Positions 56,520 through 64,000 of a stretch of DNA of 64,000 bases are shown piece by piece. Made by a program: the position numbers and the translations under genes. Origin of the DNA: Fidelibacterota bacterium (GTDB taxonomy: Bacteria; Fidelibacterota; UBA8477; JABMPR01); assembly GCA_016844955.1 (NCBI GenBank), contig JAERTH010000156.1:25133-89132 (forward strand), written 5' to 3'. The notes under the pieces were generated by a model, which saw nothing but the letters and a program-made list of their open reading frames with translations, was not told where the DNA came from and ran no database searches. How positions within the stretch are numbered: position 1 is the stretch's first letter; the number at the start of each line of letters is the position of its first letter.

Positions 56520-56715
56520 TATTGCCTTCTGCTTCCTTTTCTTTGCCAGGCCAGACGAAAACCAGCCCTATCATGGCCCCATAAGCAGTGCTGATGTACG
56601 GATTGGATGTAATCGCACACGTCCCAGAAGCACAGCCAATATAATAGTAATAGCCAAAGCCTAGTACAGCTCCAATTGCTAAACCTGATAACATTTTCAT
56701 ATATCTTTTATTCAT
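56494..56715 (-). CDS. DUF6132-like small membrane protein
   Basis: A 73-residue protein with two hydrophobic helices: LSGLAIGAVLGFGYYYYIGC, then TSNPYISTAYGAMIGLVFVWPG. The C-x-S/T-G-x-C-x-I-T-S-N-P-Y pattern is that of DUF6132 proteins often placed near rhodanese and sulfur-transport genes. It overlaps the rhodanese gene by 8 bp. Confidence 0.82.
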   Translation of the reverse strand: MNKRYMKMLSGLAIGAVLGFGYYYYIGCASGTCAITSNPYISTAYGAMIGLVFVWPGKEKEAEGNNGEDIQTS

Positions 56716-57115
56716 TCAACTTCTCTTTCTCACCAAACATACCCTCTTTCAGGTACTTCGCTTTAAAACCAGCCAGGCGTAACACACGTGCTCCCTGGCG
56801 GGATCTATTTCCTGTGGGACACAAGAGGATCATCTCCTGTTTTTCAAAATCCGTCAGCTCAAGACAGCGTTCCTCCAGTGCCAGCAGAGGAATATGAATC
56901 GTGTTCTGCCAGAGAGCAGGACGTTGTGCTATCTCAGACTTCGTCCGCACATCTATTAATATATATCTACTGGAGTCACCAATCTGTCGGCTAAATGACT
57001 CAAAACCCATGGAAGGAATATCATATTCATCGCCATAAATACCCTCAACACCAATGTAAATAGTGCCACCAATTCCAAGTAGGATCAGGGAGTATGCGAT
57101 GAGGCGATGGATCAT
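56708..57115 (-). CDS. Membrane-anchored rhodanese (sulfurtransferase)
   Basis: A 135-residue protein. One N-terminal membrane helix (about 8-24) precedes a rhodanese domain on the periplasmic side: YILIDVRTKSEI and the catalytic loop LLCPTGNRSRQG with Cys99. Unlike the rhodanese-like protein at 28897-29520, the active cysteine is present. Its C-terminus overlaps the DUF6132 start and its ATG overlaps the OsmC stop (4 bp). Confidence 0.9.
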   Translation of the reverse strand: MIHRLIAYSLILLGIGGTIYIGVEGIYGDEYDIPSMGFESFSRQIGDSSRYILIDVRTKSEIAQRPALWQNTIHIPLLALEERCLELTDFEKQEMILLCPTGNRSRQGARVLRLAGFKAKYLKEGMFGEKEKLNE

Positions 57116-57534
57116 GCGGTATTGTGGTTTTCCACGTTAGCTGTGATCTCTGCAGTGCTGGCCAACATGGCACTAACGGAGCAATAGGAGTCTTTGGACA
57201 GCTTCACTGCTTTTTCCAACTTCTTCAGCGGCAAATCCTTGCCATAGAAATGGTACGTCATATCTATTTTAGTATAAACCTTGGGATGCTCGTCTGCACG
57301 TTCGCTTTGGATATCAATTTCAAAGCGCTCCACGGGTACCTTCATTTTTTTTAGAATAACCTCTACATCAACACCGGTACATCCACCCAGGGCAAACAAT
57401 ACCATTTCCATTGGTCCACTGGCAGCTTCAGAACCGCCAACTTTCTTCATAGTATCCATGATTACCCAGTGGTTTGATTTTCCGCGGGCAGCAAAAGTTG
57501 CTCCCTCCAACTGTTTAATTTTTACATCAGACAT
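57112..57534 (-). CDS. OsmC-family peroxiredoxin-like protein
   Basis: A 140-residue protein with the OsmC/Ohr fold pattern. The two redox cysteines are Cys52 in ALGGCTGVD and Cys118 in DSYCSVSAM. OsmC-like proteins reduce organic hydroperoxides, and some bind sulfane-sulfur or acyl-thiol compounds. It is the first gene of the tight overlap run, 84 bp downstream of the DUF1858 gene. Confidence 0.92.
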   Translation of the reverse strand: MSDVKIKQLEGATFAARGKSNHWVIMDTMKKVGGSEAASGPMEMVLFALGGCTGVDVEVILKKMKVPVERFEIDIQSERADEHPKVYTKIDMTYHFYGKDLPLKKLEKAVKLSKDSYCSVSAMLASTAEITANVENHNTA

Positions 57535-57618
57535 AATTTCATCACTTTCGATTCAATATACTCGGAGGCGGGAAAATAAACGCGCATATGATTCCCAACG
57601 ACCCCCACATACTTACCA

Positions 57619-57822
57619 TTAAGATTGTGCAGCAATTAATGTGTTCATGCGCTCCACAATTTCATCAATATTCCCTAGACCCTTCTCGACAGCTTGTGCT
57701 TCAAGAGTTCCCCAGACTGCTTCACCACAAGCCAGGCAAACGATGCCCGCTTCCTTGAGTGGACCAACCAATTTGGGATATTCCTGAACCAGGTCTTCGA
57801 TCAACATTTCTTTATATATCAT
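57619..57822 (-). CDS. DUF1858-like small protein
   Basis: A 67-residue helical protein: MIYKEMLIEDLVQEYPKLVGPLKEAGIVCLACGEAVWGTLEAQAVEKG, with the C-x2-C pair typical of DUF1858 proteins, which often sit by disulfide reductases or hybrid-cluster genes. The start at 57822 is chosen because the longer frame runs into a repeat at 57840-57878. It is probably a redox carrier or a partner of the upstream flavoprotein. Confidence 0.82.
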   Translation of the reverse strand: MIYKEMLIEDLVQEYPKLVGPLKEAGIVCLACGEAVWGTLEAQAVEKGLGNIDEIVERMNTLIAAQS

Positions 57823-57839
57823 ATTATTCTCATGCTTCC

Positions 57840-57878
57840 AGGTCATCCTGAGGTCAAAGACCAAAGGATCTTGATCCT
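57840..57878. repeat. REP-like repeat between DUF1858 and flavoprotein genes
   Basis: GGTC-AAA-GACC (57852-57862) and AGGATC-TT-GATCCT (57865-57878) form two small hairpins, in text resembling the dispersed 'GTCATCCTGAG...AAGGATC' repeats of many genomes. Confidence 0.5.
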
Positions 57879-57890
57879 GATAAACTAAAC

Positions 57891-59240
57891 CTATTTGTTG
57901 GCCACATTGGCAGCAACATGAATAGGATCGTATACGGGTGCAACTGGTGGCGCATAGGTCAAATCCAACATGGCGACATCTGCGACTGTCATTTTTGCCG
58001 TGATAGCCGTTGCCAGAACATCAAGTCGCTTGGCCACATCTGATTTGCCAATGATTTGAGCCCCCAGTAGTCTTTTGGATGATTTGTCCACCACCATTTT
58101 CACGGTCACAGGTGTTGAGCCAGGATAATAATGGGCTTTACTGCCCCCTGTAATCATCACGGTGTCAATCTCAGAGTATTTATCTGTCGCTCTGGCTTGT
58201 TTTTCAGAAAGACCCGTTTGCGCAATATTGTAATCGAATATTTTTATAACTGCGGTTCCCAAAATCCCGGGGAAAGGTACTGAACCTCCTGCCATATTTT
58301 CTCCGGCGATGCGACCACCTTTATTTGCCGAAGTAGCCAATGGAATCCAGATACTCTCATCCAAGACGAGATGGTGATGTTCACAACAATCCCCGGCAGC
58401 ATAAATATCAGGATCGCTGGTCTGCATCAATTCATTTATTAGAATTGCACCCTTACTCCCCAATTTGATACCCACATCTCTGGCCAACTCAGTATTTGGG
58501 TTTACACCGGTGGATACAATAACCAAATCGGTTTCCACATCCCCGGCAGAACTTTTCACCACAAGTCCCTGATTTGAACTGTCAATGTCTGTCACCTGTG
58601 TATTCAGTTTCAAATCCACGCCCTGCTCAATAATGTGCTCCTGCACCTGCTCCAGGATGTCTTTGTCAAAAGTGGGCACGATCTGATCATATATTCCGAT
58701 CATCGTCACAGCCAGACCAAGATGGCGCAGATTTTCAGCCATCTCCACGCCGATATACCCAGCACCAATAACTGTGGCATGTTTAACATTATTATTCTGC
58801 AAGTAACTTTGGATCTGGTTGCCATCTCCCAGGGTTCTCAGGGTATATACACCATCCTGTTCGATACCCGGAATTGCCGGCAATGCTGCACGGGCTCCCG
58901 TGGCAATCAAAAGTTTGTCATATGCAGTTTCGAATATTTTATTACTCTTAATATCTCTCACTGTCACCGTTTTTGAAGGTGGATTGATTTTAATAACCTC
59001 ATGGTGTATACGTACATCAATGTCACGTTTTTCACGGGCAATCTTTGGTGTTAGTACCTGGAGTTTCCTACCATCTTCAATTATCCCACCGATCCAATAG
59101 GGAATTCCACAAGCGGCAAAGCTGATATATTTCCCTTTTTCAAAAACCACCATTTCAGCTTCAGGCTGCAGACGTCGAATCTTACTGGCAGCGCTCATTC
59201 CAGCAGCGTCACCTCCGATTATCACATATTTTTGTGGCAT
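57891..59240 (-). CDS. CoA-disulfide reductase-like flavoprotein (PNDR family)
   Basis: A 449-residue FAD/NAD(P)H enzyme. The ATG at 59240 lies 6 nt after AAAGGGG; the longer frame to 59270 has no site. FAD-binding YVIIGGDAAGMSAAS (5-19). The single redox Cys44 lies in SFAACGIPYWIGG, the signature of CoA-disulfide reductase and NADH oxidase/persulfide reductase families. NAD-binding motif VIGAGYIGVEMAENL. No fused rhodanese domain is present. Together with DUF1858, OsmC and rhodanese genes downstream it suggests CoA-persulfide or polysulfide reduction. Confidence 0.9.
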   Translation of the reverse strand: MPQKYVIIGGDAAGMSAASKIRRLQPEAEMVVFEKGKYISFAACGIPYWIGGIIEDGRKLQVLTPKIAREKRDIDVRIHHEVIKINPPSKTVTVRDIKSNKIFETAYDKLLIATGARAALPAIPGIEQDGVYTLRTLGDGNQIQSYLQNNNVKHATVIGAGYIGVEMAENLRHLGLAVTMIGIYDQIVPTFDKDILEQVQEHIIEQGVDLKLNTQVTDIDSSNQGLVVKSSAGDVETDLVIVSTGVNPNTELARDVGIKLGSKGAILINELMQTSDPDIYAAGDCCEHHHLVLDESIWIPLATSANKGGRIAGENMAGGSVPFPGILGTAVIKIFDYNIAQTGLSEKQARATDKYSEIDTVMITGGSKAHYYPGSTPVTVKMVVDKSSKRLLGAQIIGKSDVAKRLDVLATAITAKMTVADVAMLDLTYAPPVAPVYDPIHVAANVANK

Positions 59241-59410
59241 ATTTCCCCTTTCGAGAATTATTGGCTTCACACCCCTCTTTGAGCACCCATTTGAGCAGAA
59301 GTGACAAAATATTATGTCATCGCCCTGACGTTTCTGATGAGAAAACTAAGCATTTCAATAAAACGATTTATTGCATTTGCACGCGCCCGCAATTTTTCCC
59401 AAGTATAAAT

Positions 59411-59440
59411 AAAAAAGGGAACCCTGAGGCTCCCTTTTTT
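59411..59440 (-). terminator. Rho-independent terminator after groES
   Basis: Minus strand: AAAAAAGGGAGCC-TCAG-GGTTCCCTTTTTT, a long stem with one mismatch and T6, some 20 bp after the groES stop. The A/T arms make it usable in both directions, although no plus-strand gene ends here. Confidence 0.9.
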
Positions 59441-59460
59441 GATCAAGCTTTTAAACTGGA

Positions 59461-59730
59461 TTAGCTGAGTTTTGCCAGAATGTCGCCACGGTTTAGAATG
59501 AGGTAGTCAGCACCATCATAGGCCAATTCATCGCCAGCATATTTACCGTAAAGGATGACATCACCCTCTTTGATAAGTTCCTGCAGCTCTTCATCATTTC
59601 CTACAGCAGCTACAGTACCCCGACGTGGTTTTTCCTTGGCTGTATCTGGAATAATGATTCCGGAGGCAGTTGTTTCTTCTTCACCGGCGGGTACAACTAA
59701 AACACGATCATCTAAAGGTTGAATTTTCAT
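59461..59730 (-). CDS. groES: Co-chaperonin GroES
   Basis: An 89-residue co-chaperonin: MKIQPLDDRVLVVPAGEEETTASGIIIPDTAKEKPRRGTVAAVG, with the mobile loop (ETTASGIIIPDTA) that contacts GroEL, and GDVILYGKYAGDELAYDG. Length is a little under the usual 95-97. No groEL is adjacent: the next upstream genes are a glutaredoxin and an anti-sigma-like gene, so this copy may belong to a stress operon. Confidence 0.93.
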   Translation of the reverse strand: MKIQPLDDRVLVVPAGEEETTASGIIIPDTAKEKPRRGTVAAVGNDEELQELIKEGDVILYGKYAGDELAYDGADYLILNRGDILAKLS

Positions 59731-59739
59731 TTCTTTCTC

Positions 59740-59994
59740 CTATAACCCTAATAAACTATTGATTTTATTTCTATCAAAACCAACCACAGGACGATTATTA
59801 ATCCACAATTGGGGAACCCCCTGCTGGCCAGTTTTTCTTTGCATATCCTGAGCAGCTTTTTGATTCCTGCTCACGTCAATTTCCTTATACTTGATACCCT
59901 TTTCCCGTAAATATCGTTTTGCCGTGGTACAATGTGAACAGGTGGGTGTGGTAAACATGATTACCTTTTTCGTCTGGGTAGTCATCGTTGTCAT
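59740..59994 (-). CDS. Glutaredoxin
   Basis: An 84-residue protein with the dithiol site Cys18-x2-Cys21 in TTPTCSHCTTAK, GVPQLWINNRPVVGFD and the cis-proline region. It should reduce disulfides with glutathione or another low-mass thiol. It lies 2 bp after the anti-sigma-like gene and 9 bp before groES. Confidence 0.92.
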   Translation of the reverse strand: MTTMTTQTKKVIMFTTPTCSHCTTAKRYLREKGIKYKEIDVSRNQKAAQDMQRKTGQQGVPQLWINNRPVVGFDRNKINSLLGL

Positions 59995-59996
59995 TT

Positions 59997-60248
59997 TTAA
60001 ACATCCTTCTTCAATTGATCAAGGTTCAATACTTTGAAGAGGCGTTCGGCAACAGGATCAGGAACTTCACAATCATCTTCCACAACCCGATACAGTTTAA
60101 CGGAGCGTTTCATGGTATCGTAGTAAACTTTACACTCAGGACATGACTCCATGAGTGAACCAACCTCCTGGCATAACTCAGAGCCAAGGTCTGCACCAAA
60201 ATCCAGGCAGATCTTCTTTTGTAGCTCTACATCATGTTTCGGTTTCAT
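59997..60248 (-). CDS. Anti-sigma-like zinc-finger protein
   Basis: An 83-residue protein with H-x(n)-C-x2-C character: LQKKICLDFGADLGSELCQEVGSLMESCPECKVYYDTMKRSVKLY resembles ZAS/zf-HC2 anti-sigma domains, without a membrane segment. The ATG at 60248 overlaps the sigma-factor stop (ATGA). The soluble form and cysteines suggest a redox-sensing anti-sigma of the RsrA/ChrR type, but zinc ligands are not proven. Confidence 0.7.
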   Translation of the reverse strand: MKPKHDVELQKKICLDFGADLGSELCQEVGSLMESCPECKVYYDTMKRSVKLYRVVEDDCEVPDPVAERLFKVLNLDQLKKDV

Positions 60249-60859
60249 GTTACTAACCAACCCTCACGTTTTAAAAAGGTACTCATCCGATCACGCAGGA
60301 ACAGTCTTGCCCGCATGAGTCGAACTTTCACATTGCTTTCTGAAAGCTCCAGAATTTCTGCAGTTTTCGCAGTGGATAGTTCTTCTAGATCTCTCAGGAC
60401 AAAAACTGAACGATATTTCTCATCCAGATCATCCAGAGCGACTTTTAGAGCGATCCTGAATTCTTCATCAGATACCTTGGTTTCGATATACTCCGGCCAA
60501 TCTGAAATATCCAGACCGTGGAGATTTTCGAAATCGGGTTCCTGAATGGAGTACGAGATCTGCATCCTGGACTGCTTGCGCACCTTACCCAGAGCAATAT
60601 TCACCCCTATGCGATAGATCCAGGTATAAAAACTGGATTTACCCTTAAAGGTATCGATCTTCTGAAATGCTGTTATGAAGGTTTCCTGAAGCATATCTTC
60701 AGCATCTTCATTGTTTCGCAGCATACGCAAACCCAAGTTGTAGATTCGACCGGAGTACATCGAAACCAATTGTGACTGTACTTTCCGATCTCCCTCTCGG
60801 GCAGCCTGGATCAGCTCCGGCGTCTCTTCAATTGTCAACTCACGTTTGATTGGATGCAT
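60245..60859 (-). CDS. ECF-type RNA polymerase sigma factor
   Basis: A 204-residue sigma factor. Region 2 is QSQLVSMYSGRIYNLGLRMLRNNEDAEDMLQETFITAFQ, followed by the loop FKGKSSFYTWIYRIGVNIALGKVRK. Region 4 is ALDDLDEKYRSVFVLRDLEELSTAKTAEILELSESNVKVRLMRARLFLRDRM. The ATG at 60859 is preferred over the frame's TTG-type start near 60907. It is paired with an anti-sigma-like gene, glutaredoxin and groES. Confidence 0.9.
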   Translation of the reverse strand: MHPIKRELTIEETPELIQAAREGDRKVQSQLVSMYSGRIYNLGLRMLRNNEDAEDMLQETFITAFQKIDTFKGKSSFYTWIYRIGVNIALGKVRKQSRMQISYSIQEPDFENLHGLDISDWPEYIETKVSDEEFRIALKVALDDLDEKYRSVFVLRDLEELSTAKTAEILELSESNVKVRLMRARLFLRDRMSTFLKREGWLVT

Positions 60860-60997
60860 TTCTTCTTCAGTCGTTACAGATGCTATTATTTTTTTCCAAC
60901 AAATCAACCCGAACTGGAATTAAACTCCACTCGCCATCTACCAGAGAATGGTGGTGGAAATTATGTGAAGCATATATGGAACGGATCGATCTTCTAC

Positions 60998-62062
60998 TCA
61001 AAGCGACTCCAGTCGATTGACCATCTCCGCGGCAACGAGTTTTTCATGGAGTTCAGAGAGGTCACCATTGGTTATCTCTTCCAGACGGTATAATGTCAAA
61101 TTTATGCGATGGTCGGTTACACGCCCCTGTGGATAGTTGTAAGTGCGAATTTTTGCGCTGCGATCACCCGTAGAAACCAGAGTCTTGCGCATGGCTGCAA
61201 CCTGACTATTCTGCTTCTCACGTTCATCAGCCAAGAGACGGGCACGAAGTACCTTCATCGCCTTGTCTTTATTTTTGTGCTGTGAAGATTCATCCTGGCA
61301 GGAGACAACCATACCAGAGGGCATGTGGGTAATTCGAATGGCCGACTCGGTCTTGTTTACATGCTGACCACCGGCACCACTGGCCCTGAAGGTATCAATT
61401 CGTAAGTCACCCATGTTTATTTCCACATCAACTTCTTCAGCTTCTGGCAGAACTGCCACAGTTGCAGCTGATGTGTGAATGCGACCACTGGATTCAGTCT
61501 GCGGAATACGTTGCACCCGGTGAACCCCACTCTCAAATTTCAGAGTACCATAGGCTTTTTCACCGGTCACTTGAATGATAGCTTCTTTGGTTCCACCACC
61601 ACCCAATTCATTGAGGGTTATAAACTGATGCTTCCAGTTCATGTTTTCGGTGTAGCGCAGATACATTCTCACCAGGTCTGATGCGAATAGAGCAGCTTCG
61701 TCACCACCGGCCCCGGCACGAATTTCAAGCAGGGCCGCCCCATCATCAAGAGGGTCCTTTGGGATGAGGAGAATTTTTAAATCATCTTCAAGTCTGGTTT
61801 TTTCGGCCAGGGATTCATCCAATTCTTCACGAACGATCTCCTTCAACTCATCATCATCGCCCTGGAGGATGGATTCACCCTCCTCAATGCTGGTCATGAG
61901 CTGTTCATAGCTTTTGAACACCTCTAAAACGCTTGAAAGTTCATTATGCTCGCGGGCAATTTTCGCATATTTGCGATTATTGGCCATGAGATCAGGATCA
62001 GATAGCTGAGTTTCCAGTTCCTTGAATTTCTCCTGAAGTGCTGGAAGCTTATCAAGTAACAT
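60998..62062 (-). CDS. prfA: Peptide chain release factor 1
   Basis: A 354-residue class I release factor reading UAA/UAG. The N-terminal coiled domain and the GGQ loop ([19 protein letters not shown]) are intact, as is the PxT-type anticodon region in the middle. The first base of its ATG is shared with the last base of the DUF1385 gene. Confidence 0.97.
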   Translation of the reverse strand: MLLDKLPALQEKFKELETQLSDPDLMANNRKYAKIAREHNELSSVLEVFKSYEQLMTSIEEGESILQGDDDELKEIVREELDESLAEKTRLEDDLKILLIPKDPLDDGAALLEIRAGAGGDEAALFASDLVRMYLRYTENMNWKHQFITLNELGGGGTKEAIIQVTGEKAYGTLKFESGVHRVQRIPQTESSGRIHTSAATVAVLPEAEEVDVEINMGDLRIDTFRASGAGGQHVNKTESAIRITHMPSGMVVSCQDESSQHKNKDKAMKVLRARLLADEREKQNSQVAAMRKTLVSTGDRSAKIRTYNYPQGRVTDHRINLTLYRLEEITNGDLSELHEKLVAAEMVNRLESL

Positions 62063-63054
62063 TAGTCAATGGCCTCAGCGACATAGGTCTGTCCCTGATA
62101 CTTTTCCAGATCATCTCCAAAAGCATGTTTCAGGGATTCCAAAGCGACCGTGAGTTGATCATCATCAGGTTCGCGGGTAGTAATGTTTTGAAGCCATATT
62201 CCTGGTGCAGCCAGGGCTCTCACCCAGGCAATATGACGATATTTAGAACTTAGCTTCAGGACTTCATATGATACACCAGCCACGAATGGAATCAGCGGCA
62301 GATGGGTTAGCAGACGTACTTGCAGGTTCATTTCACCCACAAACAATTTCACCACACTATCAATGATGGCAAACACAATGATGGATGAAATCAACACAAT
62401 AAATATAAAGCTAGTTCCACATCTGGGATGCTGTGTCTGAAAGGGTCTGGCAGATTCAAGATCCAGATTCTCGCCTGCTTCAAAGGTGTAAACTGTCTTA
62501 TGCTCAGCACCATGATACTGAAAAAGACGTTTCACATCATCCAGGAGTGAAATCCCCCAGAGATAAGCGAGGAACAGTGCAATCCTGATAATTCCAGAAA
62601 CCACATTAAAGGTGAAAGCAGTCTCCGAAAGGTTAAGCAGATTTCCAGTTACAAAGAGCGGGGTAACAAAGAACAACCCCAGTCCAATGCTCAAAGCCAG
62701 CAAGGTCCCAAGAAAAGATAGAATCTTATCCTTAAGACTCATGTCCTCCGAGCTGTCCTCTTCATAGGCAATCTCAGCAGATTCATTCAGCGTGCCAACC
62801 CCCATTTTCATGGACTCGAACAACGCAATCATACCACGAAGTACTGGTTTCTTAAATATGGCGTATTTTTCAACCAGTGAGGTGAATTCCGTTCGCCTGG
62901 TGATAATCTCACCTTTGGGATTCCTTACTGCGATAGCATAAGCACCTGGAACACGCATCATCACACCTTCGATGATGGCCTGTCCACCTACCAGAATTGA
63001 TTGTTGTGCTGTCAGAAAATACTGCAGCAGAACGCGAAAACTGCGTCTTGGCAT
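62062..63054 (-). CDS. DUF1385 (YqhQ-like) membrane protein
   Basis: A 330-residue protein: the family start [32 protein letters not shown], then several membrane helices (about 115-165, 205-260). DUF1385 genes are often next to prfA and rpmE. The function is unknown. It lies 21 bp after rpmE. Confidence 0.93.
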   Translation of the reverse strand: MPRRSFRVLLQYFLTAQQSILVGGQAIIEGVMMRVPGAYAIAVRNPKGEIITRRTEFTSLVEKYAIFKKPVLRGMIALFESMKMGVGTLNESAEIAYEEDSSEDMSLKDKILSFLGTLLALSIGLGLFFVTPLFVTGNLLNLSETAFTFNVVSGIIRIALFLAYLWGISLLDDVKRLFQYHGAEHKTVYTFEAGENLDLESARPFQTQHPRCGTSFIFIVLISSIIVFAIIDSVVKLFVGEMNLQVRLLTHLPLIPFVAGVSYEVLKLSSKYRHIAWVRALAAPGIWLQNITTREPDDDQLTVALESLKHAFGDDLEKYQGQTYVAEAID

Positions 63055-63075
63055 ATAATCAGCTTTGATGGTGAT

Positions 63076-63288
63076 TTATTTAGCTTTAGCAGCTTCGCCA
63101 TATTTTTTACGGAACTTGTCGATACGACCAGCTGTATCCAGCAATTTTTGTTTTCCGGTAAAATATGGGTGACACTCGTTGCAGATTTCTATGTGCAGTT
63201 CACCAACGGTGGTATAAGTCTCGAAACTATTTCCACAGGCACAAGCAACCTTGTTGAGCTCGTATTTAGGATGGATTCCTGGTTTCAT
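63076..63288 (-). CDS. rpmE: 50S ribosomal protein L31 (zinc-binding form)
   Basis: A 70-residue ribosomal protein of the C+ type: the zinc site [49 protein letters not shown] is complete. It lies downstream of the aminotransferase and upstream of DUF1385 and prfA. Confidence 0.96.
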   Translation of the reverse strand: MKPGIHPKYELNKVACACGNSFETYTTVGELHIEICNECHPYFTGKQKLLDTAGRIDKFRKKYGEAAKAK

Positions 63289-63307
63289 TTTATGGGTACT
63301 CCCTTCA

Positions 63308-64000
63308 TCAATTCAATTTTGCTACCGCCTCGGCAAATCTACCAAGACCGGTTTTTATCGCGTCCAGAGAGGTCGCGTAGGACAATCTAATGTGGTCCGG
63401 AGCACCGAATGCTGATCCCGGTACCACAGTAATATGAGCGATGTCCAACAAATAAATTGTTAGATCATTATCATCTTTAATTTCATAGCCATCAGCTCGT
63501 TTTCCGTACAGGTCGGAAACCTTTGGAAAGGCATAGAAGGCACCTTCAGGTCTAATACAAGATACTCCCGGCATGGCGTCAAGAGCATTCACCATATAAT
63601 CACGGCGCTCCACAAACTTCGACCTCCATCCATCTAGAAATGAATGGTCTCCACTCAATGCAACCGTCGAGGCATGTTGAGCGATGGAGTTTGGACAACC
63701 CGTTGCTTGTCCCTGAAATTTCCCCATTGCCTTGGCCAACGCTTCATTTGAAGCCGTATATCCAATCCGCCAGCCAGTCATTGCATATGCCTTGGATAGG
63801 GTCTGGACTGTGATGGTCTTCTCATAAGCACCTTCAAATCCGGCAAGGCTCATATGTTCCCCATCATACACCAGGGCATCGTAGCATTCATCACTGATGA
63901 TCCAGACATCATGTTCCAGACATACATCAACAATGGCTTGCAAGCTGGCCTGGTTCAAAACAGCACCACTGGGGTTAGATGGAGTATTTACAATAATACC
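63308..64000 (-). CDS. Class I aminotransferase (aspartate aminotransferase-like), 5' part beyond window
   Basis: The C-terminal 230 residues of a PLP enzyme; the frame stays open to the right edge (reading [14 protein letters not shown]), so the TTG at 63958 is not the start. The PLP lysine is in [16 protein letters not shown], the conserved Arg region in [14 protein letters not shown]. The substrate is probably aspartate or a related amino acid. It lies 19 bp upstream of rpmE. Confidence 0.92.
   Translation of the reverse strand, partial: GIIVNTPSNPSGAVLNQASLQAIVDVCLEHDVWIISDECYDALVYDGEHMSLAGFEGAYEKTITVQTLSKAYAMTGWRIGYTASNEALAKAMGKFQGQATGCPNSIAQHASTVALSGDHSFLDGWRSKFVERRDYMVNALDAMPGVSCIRPEGAFYAFPKVSDLYGKRADGYEIKDDNDLTIYLLDIAHITVVPGSAFGAPDHIRLSYATSLDAIKTGLGRFAEAVAKLN

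Overview
The window looks like a chromosome segment of an uncultured Gram-negative bacterium of the Fibrobacterota-Chlorobiota-Bacteroidota superphylum, most likely Candidatus Marinimicrobia (Neomarinimicrobiota, SAR406) or a close relative. The reasons are a TonB-dependent receptor paired with a DUF4249-like lipoprotein, 'YPNPFNP'-type C-terminal sorting/FlgD-like domains on secreted proteins, a dockerin-ended secreted subtilase, Omp28-like, DUF6029-like and DUF6132-like proteins, and AT-leaning DNA with decayed REP-like repeats in many gaps. The phylum is inferred from protein style, not from a marker-gene tree. No tRNA, rRNA, CRISPR array or insertion sequence was seen.

Layout. 1-2768 (+): 3' part of a TonB-dependent receptor and a DUF4249-like lipoprotein. 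2772-7286 (-): pentaheme cytochrome, Spy/CpxP-like protein, beta-barrel protein, small protein, and a secreted protein with duplicated acidic Ca-binding-type repeats. 7287-7783: intergenic region with palindromes and a sigma54-like promoter. 7784-11884 (-): NtrC-type response regulator, its histidine kinase and DAHP synthase. This arrangement recalls the ZraSR-ZraP envelope/metal stress system. 12025-21964 (-): one run parA-parB-M23 peptidase-bactofilin-atpZ-atpI-atpBEFHAGDC, closed by a terminator. 22065-22964 (-): an EamA exporter. 23366-29520 (+): a cysteine-rich MerR regulator translationally coupled to a polysulfide/thiosulfate-reductase-like operon (psrABC-like, two YeeE/YedE halves, a rhodanese-like protein that lacks its cysteine). 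29822-32215 (+): subtilase with dockerin. 32229-33098 (-): SPL-family radical SAM protein.

33294-40327 (+): [NiFe]-hydrogenase maturation genes hypA, B, F, C, D, E and a Mth938-like gene. The run is interrupted by REP-like DNA, by a G3T5 minisatellite that supplies the stop codon of hypF, and by an S23/IVP four-helix-bundle gene. No hydrogenase structural gene is present. 40338-44266 (-): S9 peptidase, a lipoprotein and a DksA/TraR-type zinc-finger protein. 44447-50534 (-): fatty-acid beta-oxidation genes (acyl-CoA dehydrogenase, thiolase, FadN-like fusion) with a TetR regulator and a strong palindromic operator. 50771-51775 (+): diheme peroxidase lipoprotein.

51898-59240 (-): ten tightly packed genes for sulfane-sulfur/thiol handling (CoA-disulfide-reductase-like enzyme, DUF1858, OsmC, rhodanese, DUF6132) and for envelope redox and surface proteins (sorting-domain protein, TlpA-like thioredoxin, DUF6029-like barrel, Omp28-like lipoprotein, DUF2231). 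59461-60859 (-): ECF sigma factor, anti-sigma-like protein, glutaredoxin, GroES. 60998-64000 (-): prfA, DUF1385, rpmE and an aminotransferase cut by the window edge.

Functionally the window joins energy conservation (ATP synthase, hydrogenase maturation, sulfur-compound reduction, beta-oxidation) with several envelope and redox stress modules. The main candidates for undescribed biology are the Zra-like operon with its palindromic control region, and the ten-gene sulfur/thiol-surface cluster.
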